Of a stretch of 10,224 nucleotides of DNA, positions 1 to 6,856 are shown in pieces (the first letter of the stretch is position 1; each line of letters begins with the position of its first letter). Both the position numbers and the translations under genes were made by a program. The notes under the pieces were generated by a model. The model saw nothing but the letters and a program-made list of their open reading frames with translations. It was not told the DNA's origin and made no database searches. This DNA comes from Prolixibacteraceae bacterium (lineage in GTDB: Bacteria; Bacteroidota; Bacteroidia; Bacteroidales; Prolixibacteraceae). Location of the stretch: NCBI GenBank assembly GCA_007116765.1, contig SKHV01000342.1, positions 1-10,224 of the forward strand, given 5' to 3'.

Positions 1-1
1 C

Positions 2-121
2 GTAGGGCCAACTATAAAACACCCGCATTCACCTTTTGAAAAAGTACATATTGAATCGGTTGCCCGTTTCTGGGAATTTTTAGTGGCCGTACTGAAAAAT
101 GCACCGCTTAAGAGCAAGTAG
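2..121 (+). CDS. pepD: Aminoacyl-histidine dipeptidase (PepD-type, M20 family), C-terminal end
   Basis: Only the last 39 codons and a TAG stop are inside the window; the gene starts to the left. The visible tail contains GPTIKHPHSP followed by ESVARFWEFLVAVLKNAP, which matches the extreme C-terminus of bacterial PepD/cytosol non-specific dipeptidases (the E. coli tail has GPTITGPHSP and ends in KEIPAK). In the M20 metallopeptidase family the His of the PHSP segment is a ligand of the catalytic zinc pair. The enzyme is cytoplasmic and hydrolyses dipeptides, including Xaa-His. The stop codon directly abuts the stop codon of the convergent plsC gene. The family call is secure from the tail; nothing can be said about the rest of the protein. 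Confidence 0.85.
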   Translation, partial: VGPTIKHPHSPFEKVHIESVARFWEFLVAVLKNAPLKSK

Positions 122-871
122 TCAGTTTTTCTCAATTGAACGGAGCATGTCCTGAATTGATTCTTTTGTTTTGCTTTCCAGCTCACTATAATCAGTAGAA
201 AACAGTGCCGTGCCAAAACAAACAAAGGCTTTGCTTACAGGGCACCACATTTCTCTAAAAAAATGTCGTGTGAATGTATCGTCGTCAACCCATGCAAGTT
301 TAGGGTTTTTATACGCTATAGCACACGGTATTATGCTTGCTTTTATTTCCGAAGCTATCTTGAATGTGCCGCTTTTGAATGGTTTAACACCCGGCCCCGT
401 TCCTGTAGTCCCTTCAGGAAAAACAAGTACCGACAAGTTGTTTTCAATGTGAGTTCTGATTTTATTCATTGTTGCCAACAGGCTACGTAGTTCTTTACGT
501 TGCACCGTAATTATTTTAGCGGCCTTTATGGCCTGACCTATAAATGGCCATTTCTGTAGCTCGGCTTTTGCAACAAACGATGCCGGGGCATAAGCAGCCA
601 TCAAAAAAATGTCGATGTAACTCCGATGGTTAGGCATAATTATATAAGTGCCCGATGGTAATTTTTTATTTCTTTTCACGATTATTCCTAGTATAAGCAG
701 CATGATGTATCCCCATAAATGCAATGAAAAGTACGAATATTTTTTCTGTGTTATCCGGTGTATCGAATCTTCAATAAAAACGATAATAACAAAAAGAAAA
801 GAAACGAAAATCATTAACAATAATCGTATTAATGCAATAGGAAACAGTAGGATGCTCAATAACAATTTCAT
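122..871 (-). CDS. plsC: 1-acyl-sn-glycerol-3-phosphate acyltransferase (PlsC/LPLAT family)
   Basis: This 249-aa protein belongs to the AGPAT family, which transfers an acyl group to lysophosphatidate to make phosphatidate, the precursor of all membrane phospholipids. The catalytic H(x4)D motif is NHRSYID at residues 81-87, a PFIG-containing block lies around 99-112, the glycerophosphate-binding motif FPEGTTG is at 151-157, and the hydrophobic-Pro motif IIPCAIAY is at 180-187. The N-terminus (about 1-34) is strongly hydrophobic and a second hydrophobic segment lies near 54-65, so it is an inner-membrane protein facing the cytoplasm. Length is normal for the family. It starts 15 bp after the lipocalin stop and is probably co-transcribed with it. 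The exact acyl acceptor cannot be read from the sequence; some family members are ornithine-lipid or other acyltransferases. Confidence 0.9.
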   Translation of the reverse strand: MKLLLSILLFPIALIRLLLMIFVSFLFVIIVFIEDSIHRITQKKYSYFSLHLWGYIMLLILGIIVKRNKKLPSGTYIIMPNHRSYIDIFLMAAYAPASFVAKAELQKWPFIGQAIKAAKIITVQRKELRSLLATMNKIRTHIENNLSVLVFPEGTTGTGPGVKPFKSGTFKIASEIKASIIPCAIAYKNPKLAWVDDDTFTRHFFREMWCPVSKAFVCFGTALFSTDYSELESKTKESIQDMLRSIEKN

Positions 872-886
872 TCGAATATTTTGAGA

Positions 887-1423
887 TTAATTATTTTCGG
901 CTTGTTCAACCATAATTAGCTTACTGGTGTCATAACCTCTCTCTTCGGCTTTCTCAATCAGCATTTCTAAATCGCCATCGTCCATTTGTGGAGTGCGGCT
1001 CAGAATCCACAGGTAATCGTCCGATTCGCTTCCTATAAGAGCATAAGTGTAGTTGGAGTCAAGTTCAAGTATATTATACGGTGAATAGAAAAAAAGAAAA
1101 AACGATACTTCGAGATTTCTGTCTGTTCCTCCTGAAGACTTGCGGGCTTTTCCTTTTGCTGTTTTAAGCTTTCCGTCGAGACTGTTTTTGTAGCCCTGGT
1201 TCAGTACTTCAATTTTTCCGTCATCGCGGAGCGAATACGTGGCGCTTACCCCTTGTAAATCACGTTCAAAGCGGTGGTCGAATCTTGCGATTTCGTACCA
1301 GGTACCAAGGTACTTTTCAAGTTCGAAGTCGAAAGTTTGCTTTATGGTTTGATTGGGTTGTGACATAACATCATGTTTGCATGAAGCAAAAATTAGAATT
1401 AGAATTATCATAGTCGTTTTCAT
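887..1423 (-). CDS. blc: Lipocalin family lipoprotein (Blc-like)
   Basis: The 178-aa protein resembles bacterial lipocalin Blc, an envelope lipoprotein that binds fatty acids and lysophospholipids. The first 15 residues form a short lipoprotein signal ending in FASC, so Cys15 is the likely lipidated residue; Phe at the -3 position is not the usual Leu. The first lipocalin signature is GTWYEIARFDHRFER at 40-54, close to the bacterial consensus. Later conserved segments are YALIG (127-131) and YLWILSRTP (137-145). The length agrees with one eight-stranded calyx plus a C-terminal helix (about 150-165). It lies between the IPP isomerase gene (70 bp upstream) and plsC (15 bp downstream) on the same strand, fitting a role in handling membrane lipids. 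The ligand is unknown. Confidence 0.88.
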   Translation of the reverse strand: MKTTMIILILIFASCKHDVMSQPNQTIKQTFDFELEKYLGTWYEIARFDHRFERDLQGVSATYSLRDDGKIEVLNQGYKNSLDGKLKTAKGKARKSSGGTDRNLEVSFFLFFYSPYNILELDSNYTYALIGSESDDYLWILSRTPQMDDGDLEMLIEKAEERGYDTSKLIMVEQAENN

Positions 1424-1448
1424 ATACTTTTTGTATTAGTATTCTTTT

Positions 1449-1476
1449 CATAATTGCATACAAATTAGCAATTATG
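1449..1476. repeat. 9-bp perfect inverted repeat (hairpin) between isomerase and lipocalin genes
   Basis: CATAATTGC at 1449-1457 is the exact reverse complement of GCAATTATG at 1468-1476, with a 10-nt loop. It sits in the 70-bp gap between the isomerase stop and the lipocalin start. On the + strand it is followed by TTTT, but the genes here run on the - strand, where it is followed by AAAAG, so it is not a textbook terminator for the isomerase. It could be an mRNA structure, an attenuating hairpin or an operator. The pairing is seen directly; the role is not. Confidence 0.45.
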
Positions 1477-1493
1477 TTTTATAAAGAAAAGTT

Positions 1494-2489
1494 TTACTGC
1501 TTTATTTTTAAAAACGATTGTGCAAACTCATACCCTTCTTTTTCGGCTTTCAGGAAGTGAAACAATTCGGTTTTCGATACCAATGCATGTTTTAGTACAG
1601 TTCCGGCCATGCCGTAAACTGCTTTTACCGTTGATTTTTTTGTGAGATAATATCCGTCGAGGAAGTTCTTCAAACCACCCGATATTATGAGGTTTTTTAG
1701 GTGTATTGATTGGTCAATCAAGATTTTATTTACGATTTCAACCATTTCGTTGGCATCGTGTCCAAAAGTTGACAGCGGCGACATGAATGCGGCGTGCGTG
1801 TTTTTATTACGCATTATTTCAATGTTGGCAAAGTTTGTACCACCAAAAGCACCAAACTCAAGGGCATCAATTTTAAGTTTCAGTAGCTGCTTCAAGCTTT
1901 CGGGTCCTATGCCCTGACCCACTTCTTTTATAATAATGGAATAGTTGTCATTAACCGATTCAATAAACTGTGCAATAGTTTCAATGGCCGGTCTTGTGAA
2001 TAAATCGCCTTCGGGTTGCAGCCTTTCCTGAGTGGGATTTACGTGAATTATGAGGCCGTCGGCTTTCAGCTTATGCACAATTTCATGAATTCGTTCGGTT
2101 TCGCCCTTTTGAATTGAAGTCTCAATTTGTGCTATTCCCATGTTGGCATAAAACGGAAGCTCGTTCCCGATTATAGGCCTCAGGTTAAAGTCATCAAAAT
2201 AATTATTGTTTTTGAGTAGGGTACGGCATGAGCCTAGTCCCATTCCCATGCCAAACTCAGCACAAGCCTCGGCCAATATATGGTTGATGCGTTTTGCTTC
2301 GGCGCTACCGCCTGTCATGCTTGATATCCATAACGGATGCCTGACATCTTTTCCCAGAAAATTCATGGTGAATTCTCCTGATGGATGTTTGCTTAACAGG
2401 GGTTCATAATAAAACCTATTGTCAGAAACAGCAATCGAAGGTATCGATGATGCAGCCATATTAATATGGTCGGTTTTTCGTTGACTCAT
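1494..2489 (-). CDS. fni: Type 2 isopentenyl-diphosphate delta-isomerase (FMN-dependent)
   Basis: This 331-aa cytoplasmic flavoenzyme interconverts isopentenyl and dimethylallyl diphosphate, feeding undecaprenyl phosphate, quinone and possibly carotenoid synthesis. Family landmarks appear in order: RKTDHI (4-9), the flavin-associated SSMTGG (56-61), GMGLGSCR (82-89), HVNPTQE (149-155) whose Gln154 corresponds to the conserved catalytic Gln of type 2 enzymes, KEVGQGI (188-194), the FMN phosphate loop FGAFGGTN (212-219), ISGGLK (269-274) and the second phosphate loop YGMAGTVL (292-299). Length is normal. The Cys in GSCR occupies a place that is often Gln in homologues. The ATG has an A-rich leader and no Shine-Dalgarno sequence, as usual in Bacteroidota. 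It is the first gene of the leftward group and is divergent from the HAD phosphatase. Confidence 0.93.
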   Translation of the reverse strand: MSQRKTDHINMAASSIPSIAVSDNRFYYEPLLSKHPSGEFTMNFLGKDVRHPLWISSMTGGSAEAKRINHILAEACAEFGMGMGLGSCRTLLKNNNYFDDFNLRPIIGNELPFYANMGIAQIETSIQKGETERIHEIVHKLKADGLIIHVNPTQERLQPEGDLFTRPAIETIAQFIESVNDNYSIIIKEVGQGIGPESLKQLLKLKIDALEFGAFGGTNFANIEIMRNKNTHAAFMSPLSTFGHDANEMVEIVNKILIDQSIHLKNLIISGGLKNFLDGYYLTKKSTVKAVYGMAGTVLKHALVSKTELFHFLKAEKEGYEFAQSFLKIKQ

Positions 2490-2587
2490 ATTTTATTGTT
2501 GTTTATGTTACGTTTAAATAATAACAATTGTAACTCAATTGTTCACTTATTTCGAAAAAGATACATATACTTTATGTTCCATTCGCA

Positions 2588-2595
2588 CAAAAATA
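2588..2595 (-). promoter_or_regulatory. Candidate -10 (TAnnTTTG) for the isomerase group
   Basis: Read on the - strand the bases are TATTTTTG, an exact match to the Bacteroidota -10 consensus TAnnTTTG, lying about 100 bp before the isomerase ATG. No TTG-type -33 element is visible at the usual 17-23 bp distance, and AT-rich DNA gives such matches by chance, so this is only a candidate. Confidence 0.25.
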
Positions 2596-2607
2596 AATTT
2601 TTTAAAT

Positions 2608-2615
2608 TATATTTG
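2608..2615 (+). promoter_or_regulatory. Candidate -10 (TAnnTTTG) for the HAD phosphatase gene
   Basis: TATATTTG matches the Bacteroidota -10 consensus exactly and is identical to the element in front of gltX. It would give a leader of roughly 70 nt before the ATG at 2691. No clear TTTG -33 element lies upstream. It sits 12 bp from the oppositely directed candidate at 2588-2595, so the two would compete if both are real. The rest of the 2490-2690 region is AT-rich and shows no gene. Confidence 0.35.
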
Positions 2616-2690
2616 AACAGAACGAATTTTTGATTTTGAATAACACGATAGTTTAGTATAAAGATTATTGTGTTCTCTTAATAAATTTTA

Positions 2691-3353
2691 ATGAAGGAAA
2701 CTGAAAAGAAAATTGCTTTTTTCGACATTGATAAAACAATTTTGAAGATTAATAGTGGTGAGGCTCTTGTACGGCATGCTTACCAGAAAGGTTTGATGAG
2801 TACAATAGGTGTACTTAAAGCAATTTATACTGCCTTGCAATATAAAGCCGGCATGAAAGATACCCACAAGATAATTAACAAAATGGGTAGCTGGCTAAAG
2901 GGCTTGTCTGAAGAAAAATTTAATTCTGTATCGAAAGAAATTTTTCATAAAGATATTCTCCCCAATATTCGACCTAATATAATCAAAGAAATTAACAGGT
3001 TGAAAAGAGAGGGTATTGAAGTGGTCATATTGTCTTCGGCAGTTGAGTCGGTATGTAAGCCTATTGGTGAGCATCTGAATATGGACGGTGTAATATGTAC
3101 CGCACTGGAAGTCGATAAAGGGATTTTAACCGGCAGGCCTGTAGGGCGTTATTGTTTCAGGGACGAAAAGCTGGTGCGTTTAGAGGAATATTGCAGAAAT
3201 AGAAACTATTCACTCAATCAGGTGGCGTACTACGGAGACTCAATCGACGACCTGCCAGCCCTTGAAAAAGTAGGGTTTCCGGTATGTATTTCGCCCGATA
3301 AAAAGCTCACTAAAATTGCCCAGCAAAAAGGTTGGCTTATCTATAACTGGTAA
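2691..3353 (+). CDS. HAD-IB family phosphatase (SerB-like hydrolase)
   Basis: This 220-aa soluble protein is a haloacid dehalogenase-type phosphatase of subfamily IB. Motif I is FFDIDKT (10-16) with nucleophile Asp12 and acid/base Asp14. A helical cap spans roughly 20-95. Motif II is VVILSSA with Ser115, motif III is probably Lys160 in the FRDEKLVR segment, and motif IV is YYGDSIDDLPAL (180-191), providing Mg2+-binding Asp183 and Asp187. The segment CTALEVDKGILTGRPVG (136-152) is typical of HAD-IB proteins annotated as phosphoserine-phosphatase-like. The real substrate is not known. HAD-IB domains are fused to PlsC acyltransferases in some actinobacteria, so a lipid-linked phosphate is as plausible as phosphoserine here, given the neighbours. 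The following gene begins about 120 bp later on the same strand. Confidence 0.88.
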   Translation: MKETEKKIAFFDIDKTILKINSGEALVRHAYQKGLMSTIGVLKAIYTALQYKAGMKDTHKIINKMGSWLKGLSEEKFNSVSKEIFHKDILPNIRPNIIKEINRLKREGIEVVILSSAVESVCKPIGEHLNMDGVICTALEVDKGILTGRPVGRYCFRDEKLVRLEEYCRNRNYSLNQVAYYGDSIDDLPALEKVGFPVCISPDKKLTKIAQQKGWLIYNW

Positions 3354-3471
3354 ATGAAAATTAACTCGATAAGTAATGTTATTTTAAAAATTACCTTCCA
3401 CTAAAATTCGATTAATTTCACATAATTTCCTTAAATTAGTGACATTTTCTATAGCATTAAAATGGATAGTT

Positions 3472-4395
3472 ATGCCATTTCTAACAAAGGATAAATTTTT
3501 ATCGCGACGCTGGTTTTATGACTATGCTCTTATTACATTAGGAGCTTTTATTCTGGCAGTTGGCTTTGTGTATTTCATTTCACCGCACCGTATTGTGCCG
3601 GGTGGTGTGTATGGAATATCTATTGTGGTGCACTATCTTACCGAAGGAGTTTTCTCGTTTTGGCCCAACGGGATACCCATCGGTTTATTCGGATTGTTAT
3701 TGAATATTCCTCTTACCTACGCCGGTATAAAAATTTTGGGTCCGCGCTTCGGAATGAAAACCATTGTGGGTTTTATTTTGGCTTCGGGTTTTATGGATGG
3801 CATAACATATTTGCGACCCGACGGGCTGGTGCCTTTGGTCGACGATGTATTGCTTTCATGCGTATTTGGTGGAGTGTTGATTGGCTTTGGGTTAGGGCTA
3901 ATATTTAAATCAAGAGCCACATCGGGAGGCTCCGACATTGTGGCTATGATTATTGCCAAATATACCAATATGCAGATAGGGCAGTTGCTTATTTATGTCG
4001 ATTCTGCTATTGTGCTCATGAGCCTGCTTGCTTTTCACGATTGGAAAATACCCCTTTATTCGTGGCTGGTGATTTATATAACCGGAAAAGCAATTGACTT
4101 GACACTCGAAGGAGGAAACTATCACAAGGCCTTATTTATTATTTCGAAAGAGCATGACAAAATAAAGCATAAAATATTGGTCGATCTTGAACGCGGAGGC
4201 ACATTGTTAAGTGGGAAAGGAATGTATACCAACGAAGATAAACAAATAATCTATACCGTAGTTAGTCGTCGCGAAGTAGCCATTATTGAGCAATACATTC
4301 ATGCTATCGACCCCGATGCGTTTATTACCGTAATGGATACACGTGAGATTCTGGGTGAAGGATTTCATTCATTAAAAAGTAAAATGGAGACATAA
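3472..4395 (+). CDS. YitT family membrane protein (YitT membrane domain + DUF2179)
   Basis: The protein (307 aa from this start) has a membrane part with about five or six hydrophobic segments and a C-terminal soluble domain. Family marks are FISPHRIVPGGVYGIS near residues 36-51, SRATSGGSDIVAMIIAK near 147-163, and a DUF2179 domain over roughly the last 85 residues, containing ERGGTLLSGKGMY and ending with VMDTREILGEGF. YitT proteins are widespread in Bacteroidota and Firmicutes; their function is not established, although a transport role is often assumed. I place the start at the ATG at 3472; an in-frame GTG at 3439 would add 11 residues, but GTG starts are uncommon in this group. The TAA stop is followed immediately by the ATG of the patatin gene, pointing to a shared transcript and coupled translation. 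Confidence 0.88.
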   Translation: MPFLTKDKFLSRRWFYDYALITLGAFILAVGFVYFISPHRIVPGGVYGISIVVHYLTEGVFSFWPNGIPIGLFGLLLNIPLTYAGIKILGPRFGMKTIVGFILASGFMDGITYLRPDGLVPLVDDVLLSCVFGGVLIGFGLGLIFKSRATSGGSDIVAMIIAKYTNMQIGQLLIYVDSAIVLMSLLAFHDWKIPLYSWLVIYITGKAIDLTLEGGNYHKALFIISKEHDKIKHKILVDLERGGTLLSGKGMYTNEDKQIIYTVVSRREVAIIEQYIHAIDPDAFITVMDTREILGEGFHSLKSKMET

Positions 4396-6684
4396 ATGAA
4401 CAGAATCATTGTTGTAATACTATTTCTATTTTGTACTCTTTTTGCCCATAGCCAAAAGGTTGGGCTTGTGTTGAGCGGTGGCGGAGCAAAAGGACTTTCA
4501 CATATCGGACTAATTAAAGTGCTCGAAGAAAATGAGATTCCTATCGATTATGTGGCTGGAACTTCGATTGGGGCAATTGTAGCCGGGCTATATGCTTCAG
4601 GAATGACTCCCGACGAAATGCTTGAGTTGTTTAATTCCGACGATTTTAGGTTATGGTCAACCGGGCGTATGGATAAGGACGATTTGTACTATTTTAAACG
4701 TAACGATGAATTACCCGACTGGATGGCTCTTGACATTACGCGCCGCGATGATAAAGTAGGCCTGGTTTTACCGATGAATATAATTCCCGAGCGTCAAATG
4801 GACTTTGCGTTCATGCAACTCACTGCCCAAACAACTGCGGTTAGTGGCAGCGATTTCAATCGTTTGTTTGTGCCTTTTCGTTGTGTGTCAACCGATATTT
4901 ACAATAATCGGGCTATTATTCACAGAAACGGTGATTTGGGTGAAGCGATAAGAGCATCAATGACCTTCCCGCTAGTGTATAAACCCATTGAGAAAGATGG
5001 CATGTTGCTTTTTGATGGAGGGATAATAAATAATTTTCCTGTTGATGTAATGATTGAAGATTTTAATCCCGATGTTGTAATTGGACATATGGTAAGTGAA
5101 ATTGGTAAAAAACCCGATCCCGATGATTTTTTCGGCCAAATTGAAGCACTGGTAACGCAACTTAATACCTACGAGGCGCCCGATTCAGTAGCCATCTTAT
5201 TTGAAACTAAATTGAGCGATATCGGCCTGCTCGATTTTCACAAAGTGAATTATATATACCACCGAGGAATAATAAGCGGACAGCAATATATTGATTCTAT
5301 TAAATCGCGTATCGGTCGGCGTATTCCTCTTGAAAAGGTAAATGCAGCCAGAAAAGAATTTGTGGACAAAAAACCTGAATTGGTTTTCAACAACGTACAG
5401 GTTGAAGGTATTCAGAACAACTCGCAACGCAAGTATATTATCGAATCAATAAGGTTTCAGGAAAAAACTACAGAAATCGAAGCACTGAGGAGTTCATATT
5501 ATAAATTGATTGCCGACGAGCAAATTAAATCAATTCGGCCTATGGCTTACTACAACAGGCAAACAGGTTATTTCGACCTGCATTTAAAAGTTGAACCACG
5601 TAAACCTTTCGATATAGAGTTTGGCGGACATATTTCAACAAGTTCAAATACATTCGGGTTTTTACAGGCCAACTATAAAACATTTACTAATCGAGCATAT
5701 AAGTTGTCGAGTAACTTGTTTTTTGGTCGTTTTTATAGTTCTTTTATGGTGGGTGGGCGTGCCGATTTTCCCTATAAAACCCCGTTCTATGTTTCTTCAT
5801 ATTACACTTTCAATGTTTGGGATTATTTTACTACCGGTTCCGATCTTGTTTTTACCGATATAAGGCCCTCGTATATGCGACAATACGAGAACAACCTCAG
5901 ATTAGAAATGGGAGTGCCTTACTCTAAAACCGGACTAATTGATTTTGGCTTTTCGCTCTTAAATTCAAACGATGAATATTATCAAACACGGATTTTTAAT
6001 GAGGGCGATGAGTTTGATGAAACAAAATTTAATGCATATACTGCACATGTGCGTATTGATAGGCAAAACTACGACTTTAAGCAATATCCAACCGAAGGTG
6101 GACGCAAAATGTTCAGTGTGCATTACATAAGCGGCAATGAACAGTTTATTCCTGGTACTACTGCTCCAATAGCAAGAAAAATAGAGAAAGAACATAGCTT
6201 TTTTCTGATTAGAGCTTTATACGACCAGTATTTTTCGATTAACCGGTATGTCAAACTAGGATTGTTGGGCGAAGCCGTGTTCAATAATAATATGCTGTTT
6301 AGTAACTATACTTCTGCAGTTTTAAATGCACCTGCTTTTAATCCAATACCCAATAGTAAATCGGTTTTTAACGACAATTACAGGGCAAATCAGTATTTTG
6401 CTACAGGAGGAAAGTTTATTTACCGTTTTAACCAAAGTTTACATGCACGTGCCGAAATGTATGCCTTTGCTCCCATTCAGACAATAGTTGCCGGCGAAAA
6501 CAATATGGTGCATTATTCCGAAAACATTTTTGAATCCTTCCATCTTATGGGGCACGCATCTTTTGTGTATCAAACCAGAATTGGACCCTTTAGTGCCGAG
6601 TTAAACTATTATGAAAAATCAGGACAAAAATGGTTTTTTACAGTAAACATGGGATACATACTCTTTAACAAAAGGGGTTACTAA
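4396..6684 (+). CDS. Patatin-like phospholipase fused to POTRA-like region and outer-membrane beta-barrel (type Vd-like)
   Basis: This 762-aa protein begins with a signal peptide (about 1-19, cleavage in AHS|Q). The patatin domain follows: oxyanion loop SGGGAKG (27-33), nucleophile elbow GTSIG with Ser57 (55-59), and the dyad aspartate in FDGGIINNFP with Asp207. Residues about 328-402 (LVFNNVQVEGI to LKVEPRKPF) look like a POTRA domain, and the remainder (about 405-762) has alternating aromatic/polar strands of a Bam/Omp85-like barrel ending in an aromatic residue, Tyr762. The order patatin-POTRA-barrel is that of PlpD and FplA, the type Vd autotransporter phospholipases A. It is therefore probably anchored in the outer membrane with its lipase domain exported or periplasmic. 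Substrate and topology are inferred. It starts directly after the YitT stop codon, and a weak AT-only hairpin follows it. Confidence 0.92.
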   Translation: MNRIIVVILFLFCTLFAHSQKVGLVLSGGGAKGLSHIGLIKVLEENEIPIDYVAGTSIGAIVAGLYASGMTPDEMLELFNSDDFRLWSTGRMDKDDLYYFKRNDELPDWMALDITRRDDKVGLVLPMNIIPERQMDFAFMQLTAQTTAVSGSDFNRLFVPFRCVSTDIYNNRAIIHRNGDLGEAIRASMTFPLVYKPIEKDGMLLFDGGIINNFPVDVMIEDFNPDVVIGHMVSEIGKKPDPDDFFGQIEALVTQLNTYEAPDSVAILFETKLSDIGLLDFHKVNYIYHRGIISGQQYIDSIKSRIGRRIPLEKVNAARKEFVDKKPELVFNNVQVEGIQNNSQRKYIIESIRFQEKTTEIEALRSSYYKLIADEQIKSIRPMAYYNRQTGYFDLHLKVEPRKPFDIEFGGHISTSSNTFGFLQANYKTFTNRAYKLSSNLFFGRFYSSFMVGGRADFPYKTPFYVSSYYTFNVWDYFTTGSDLVFTDIRPSYMRQYENNLRLEMGVPYSKTGLIDFGFSLLNSNDEYYQTRIFNEGDEFDETKFNAYTAHVRIDRQNYDFKQYPTEGGRKMFSVHYISGNEQFIPGTTAPIARKIEKEHSFFLIRALYDQYFSINRYVKLGLLGEAVFNNNMLFSNYTSAVLNAPAFNPIPNSKSVFNDNYRANQYFATGGKFIYRFNQSLHARAEMYAFAPIQTIVAGENNMVHYSENIFESFHLMGHASFVYQTRIGPFSAELNYYEKSGQKWFFTVNMGYILFNKRGY

Positions 6685-6699
6685 CCTGAGTTTGATAAT

Positions 6700-6724
6700 A
6701 TTTTATAACTTAGTTTAATAAAAT
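6700..6724 (+). terminator. Possible AT-rich hairpin terminator after the patatin gene
   Basis: ATTTTAT at 6700-6706 pairs with ATAAAAT at 6718-6724, and AAC/GTT inside extend the stem around a TTA loop with a 2-nt bulge. It lies 15 nt after the patatin stop. The stem is almost wholly AT and no clean U-tract follows, so it would be a weak terminator at best. The rest of the 172-bp gap up to gltX has no gene. Confidence 0.22.
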
Positions 6725-6801
6725 AAATCTGAAAGCTTCTGTTAGTAGCGTATATCAATTCTACAGAATGAATACGTTTACCACAGATTTTTATATCATT
6801 T

Positions 6802-6834
6802 TTTGGATATAGCTATTGTTTCGACGTATATTTG
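6802..6834 (+). promoter_or_regulatory. Bacteroidota-type promoter for gltX (TTTG -33, TATATTTG -10)
   Basis: TTTG at 6802-6805 and TATATTTG at 6827-6834 are separated by 21 bp and match the primary sigma factor consensus of Bacteroidota (TTTG...TAnnTTTG). Transcription would begin near 6841, leaving a leader of only about 15 nt before the gltX ATG. This is the best promoter in the window and supports gltX starting its own transcript rather than following the patatin gene. Confidence 0.6.
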
Positions 6835-6856
6835 AACACATTTTAATTATTCACAA

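Noticed and set aside
6..21. A 16-base word (GGCCAACTATAAAACA) shared with 5667-5682
   Set aside because: Both copies are inside coding sequence in different reading frames (pepD and the patatin gene) and the flanks do not match; judged coincidence.
3373..3394. GTAAT...ATTAC inverted repeat after the HAD gene as a terminator
   Set aside because: Only 5 bp of AT-rich stem with a 12-nt loop and no U-tract; too weak to annotate.
3439..3471. GTG at 3439 as the YitT start
   Set aside because: It adds 11 residues without family support and GTG starts are rare in this group; the ATG at 3472 is preferred, though this is not certain.
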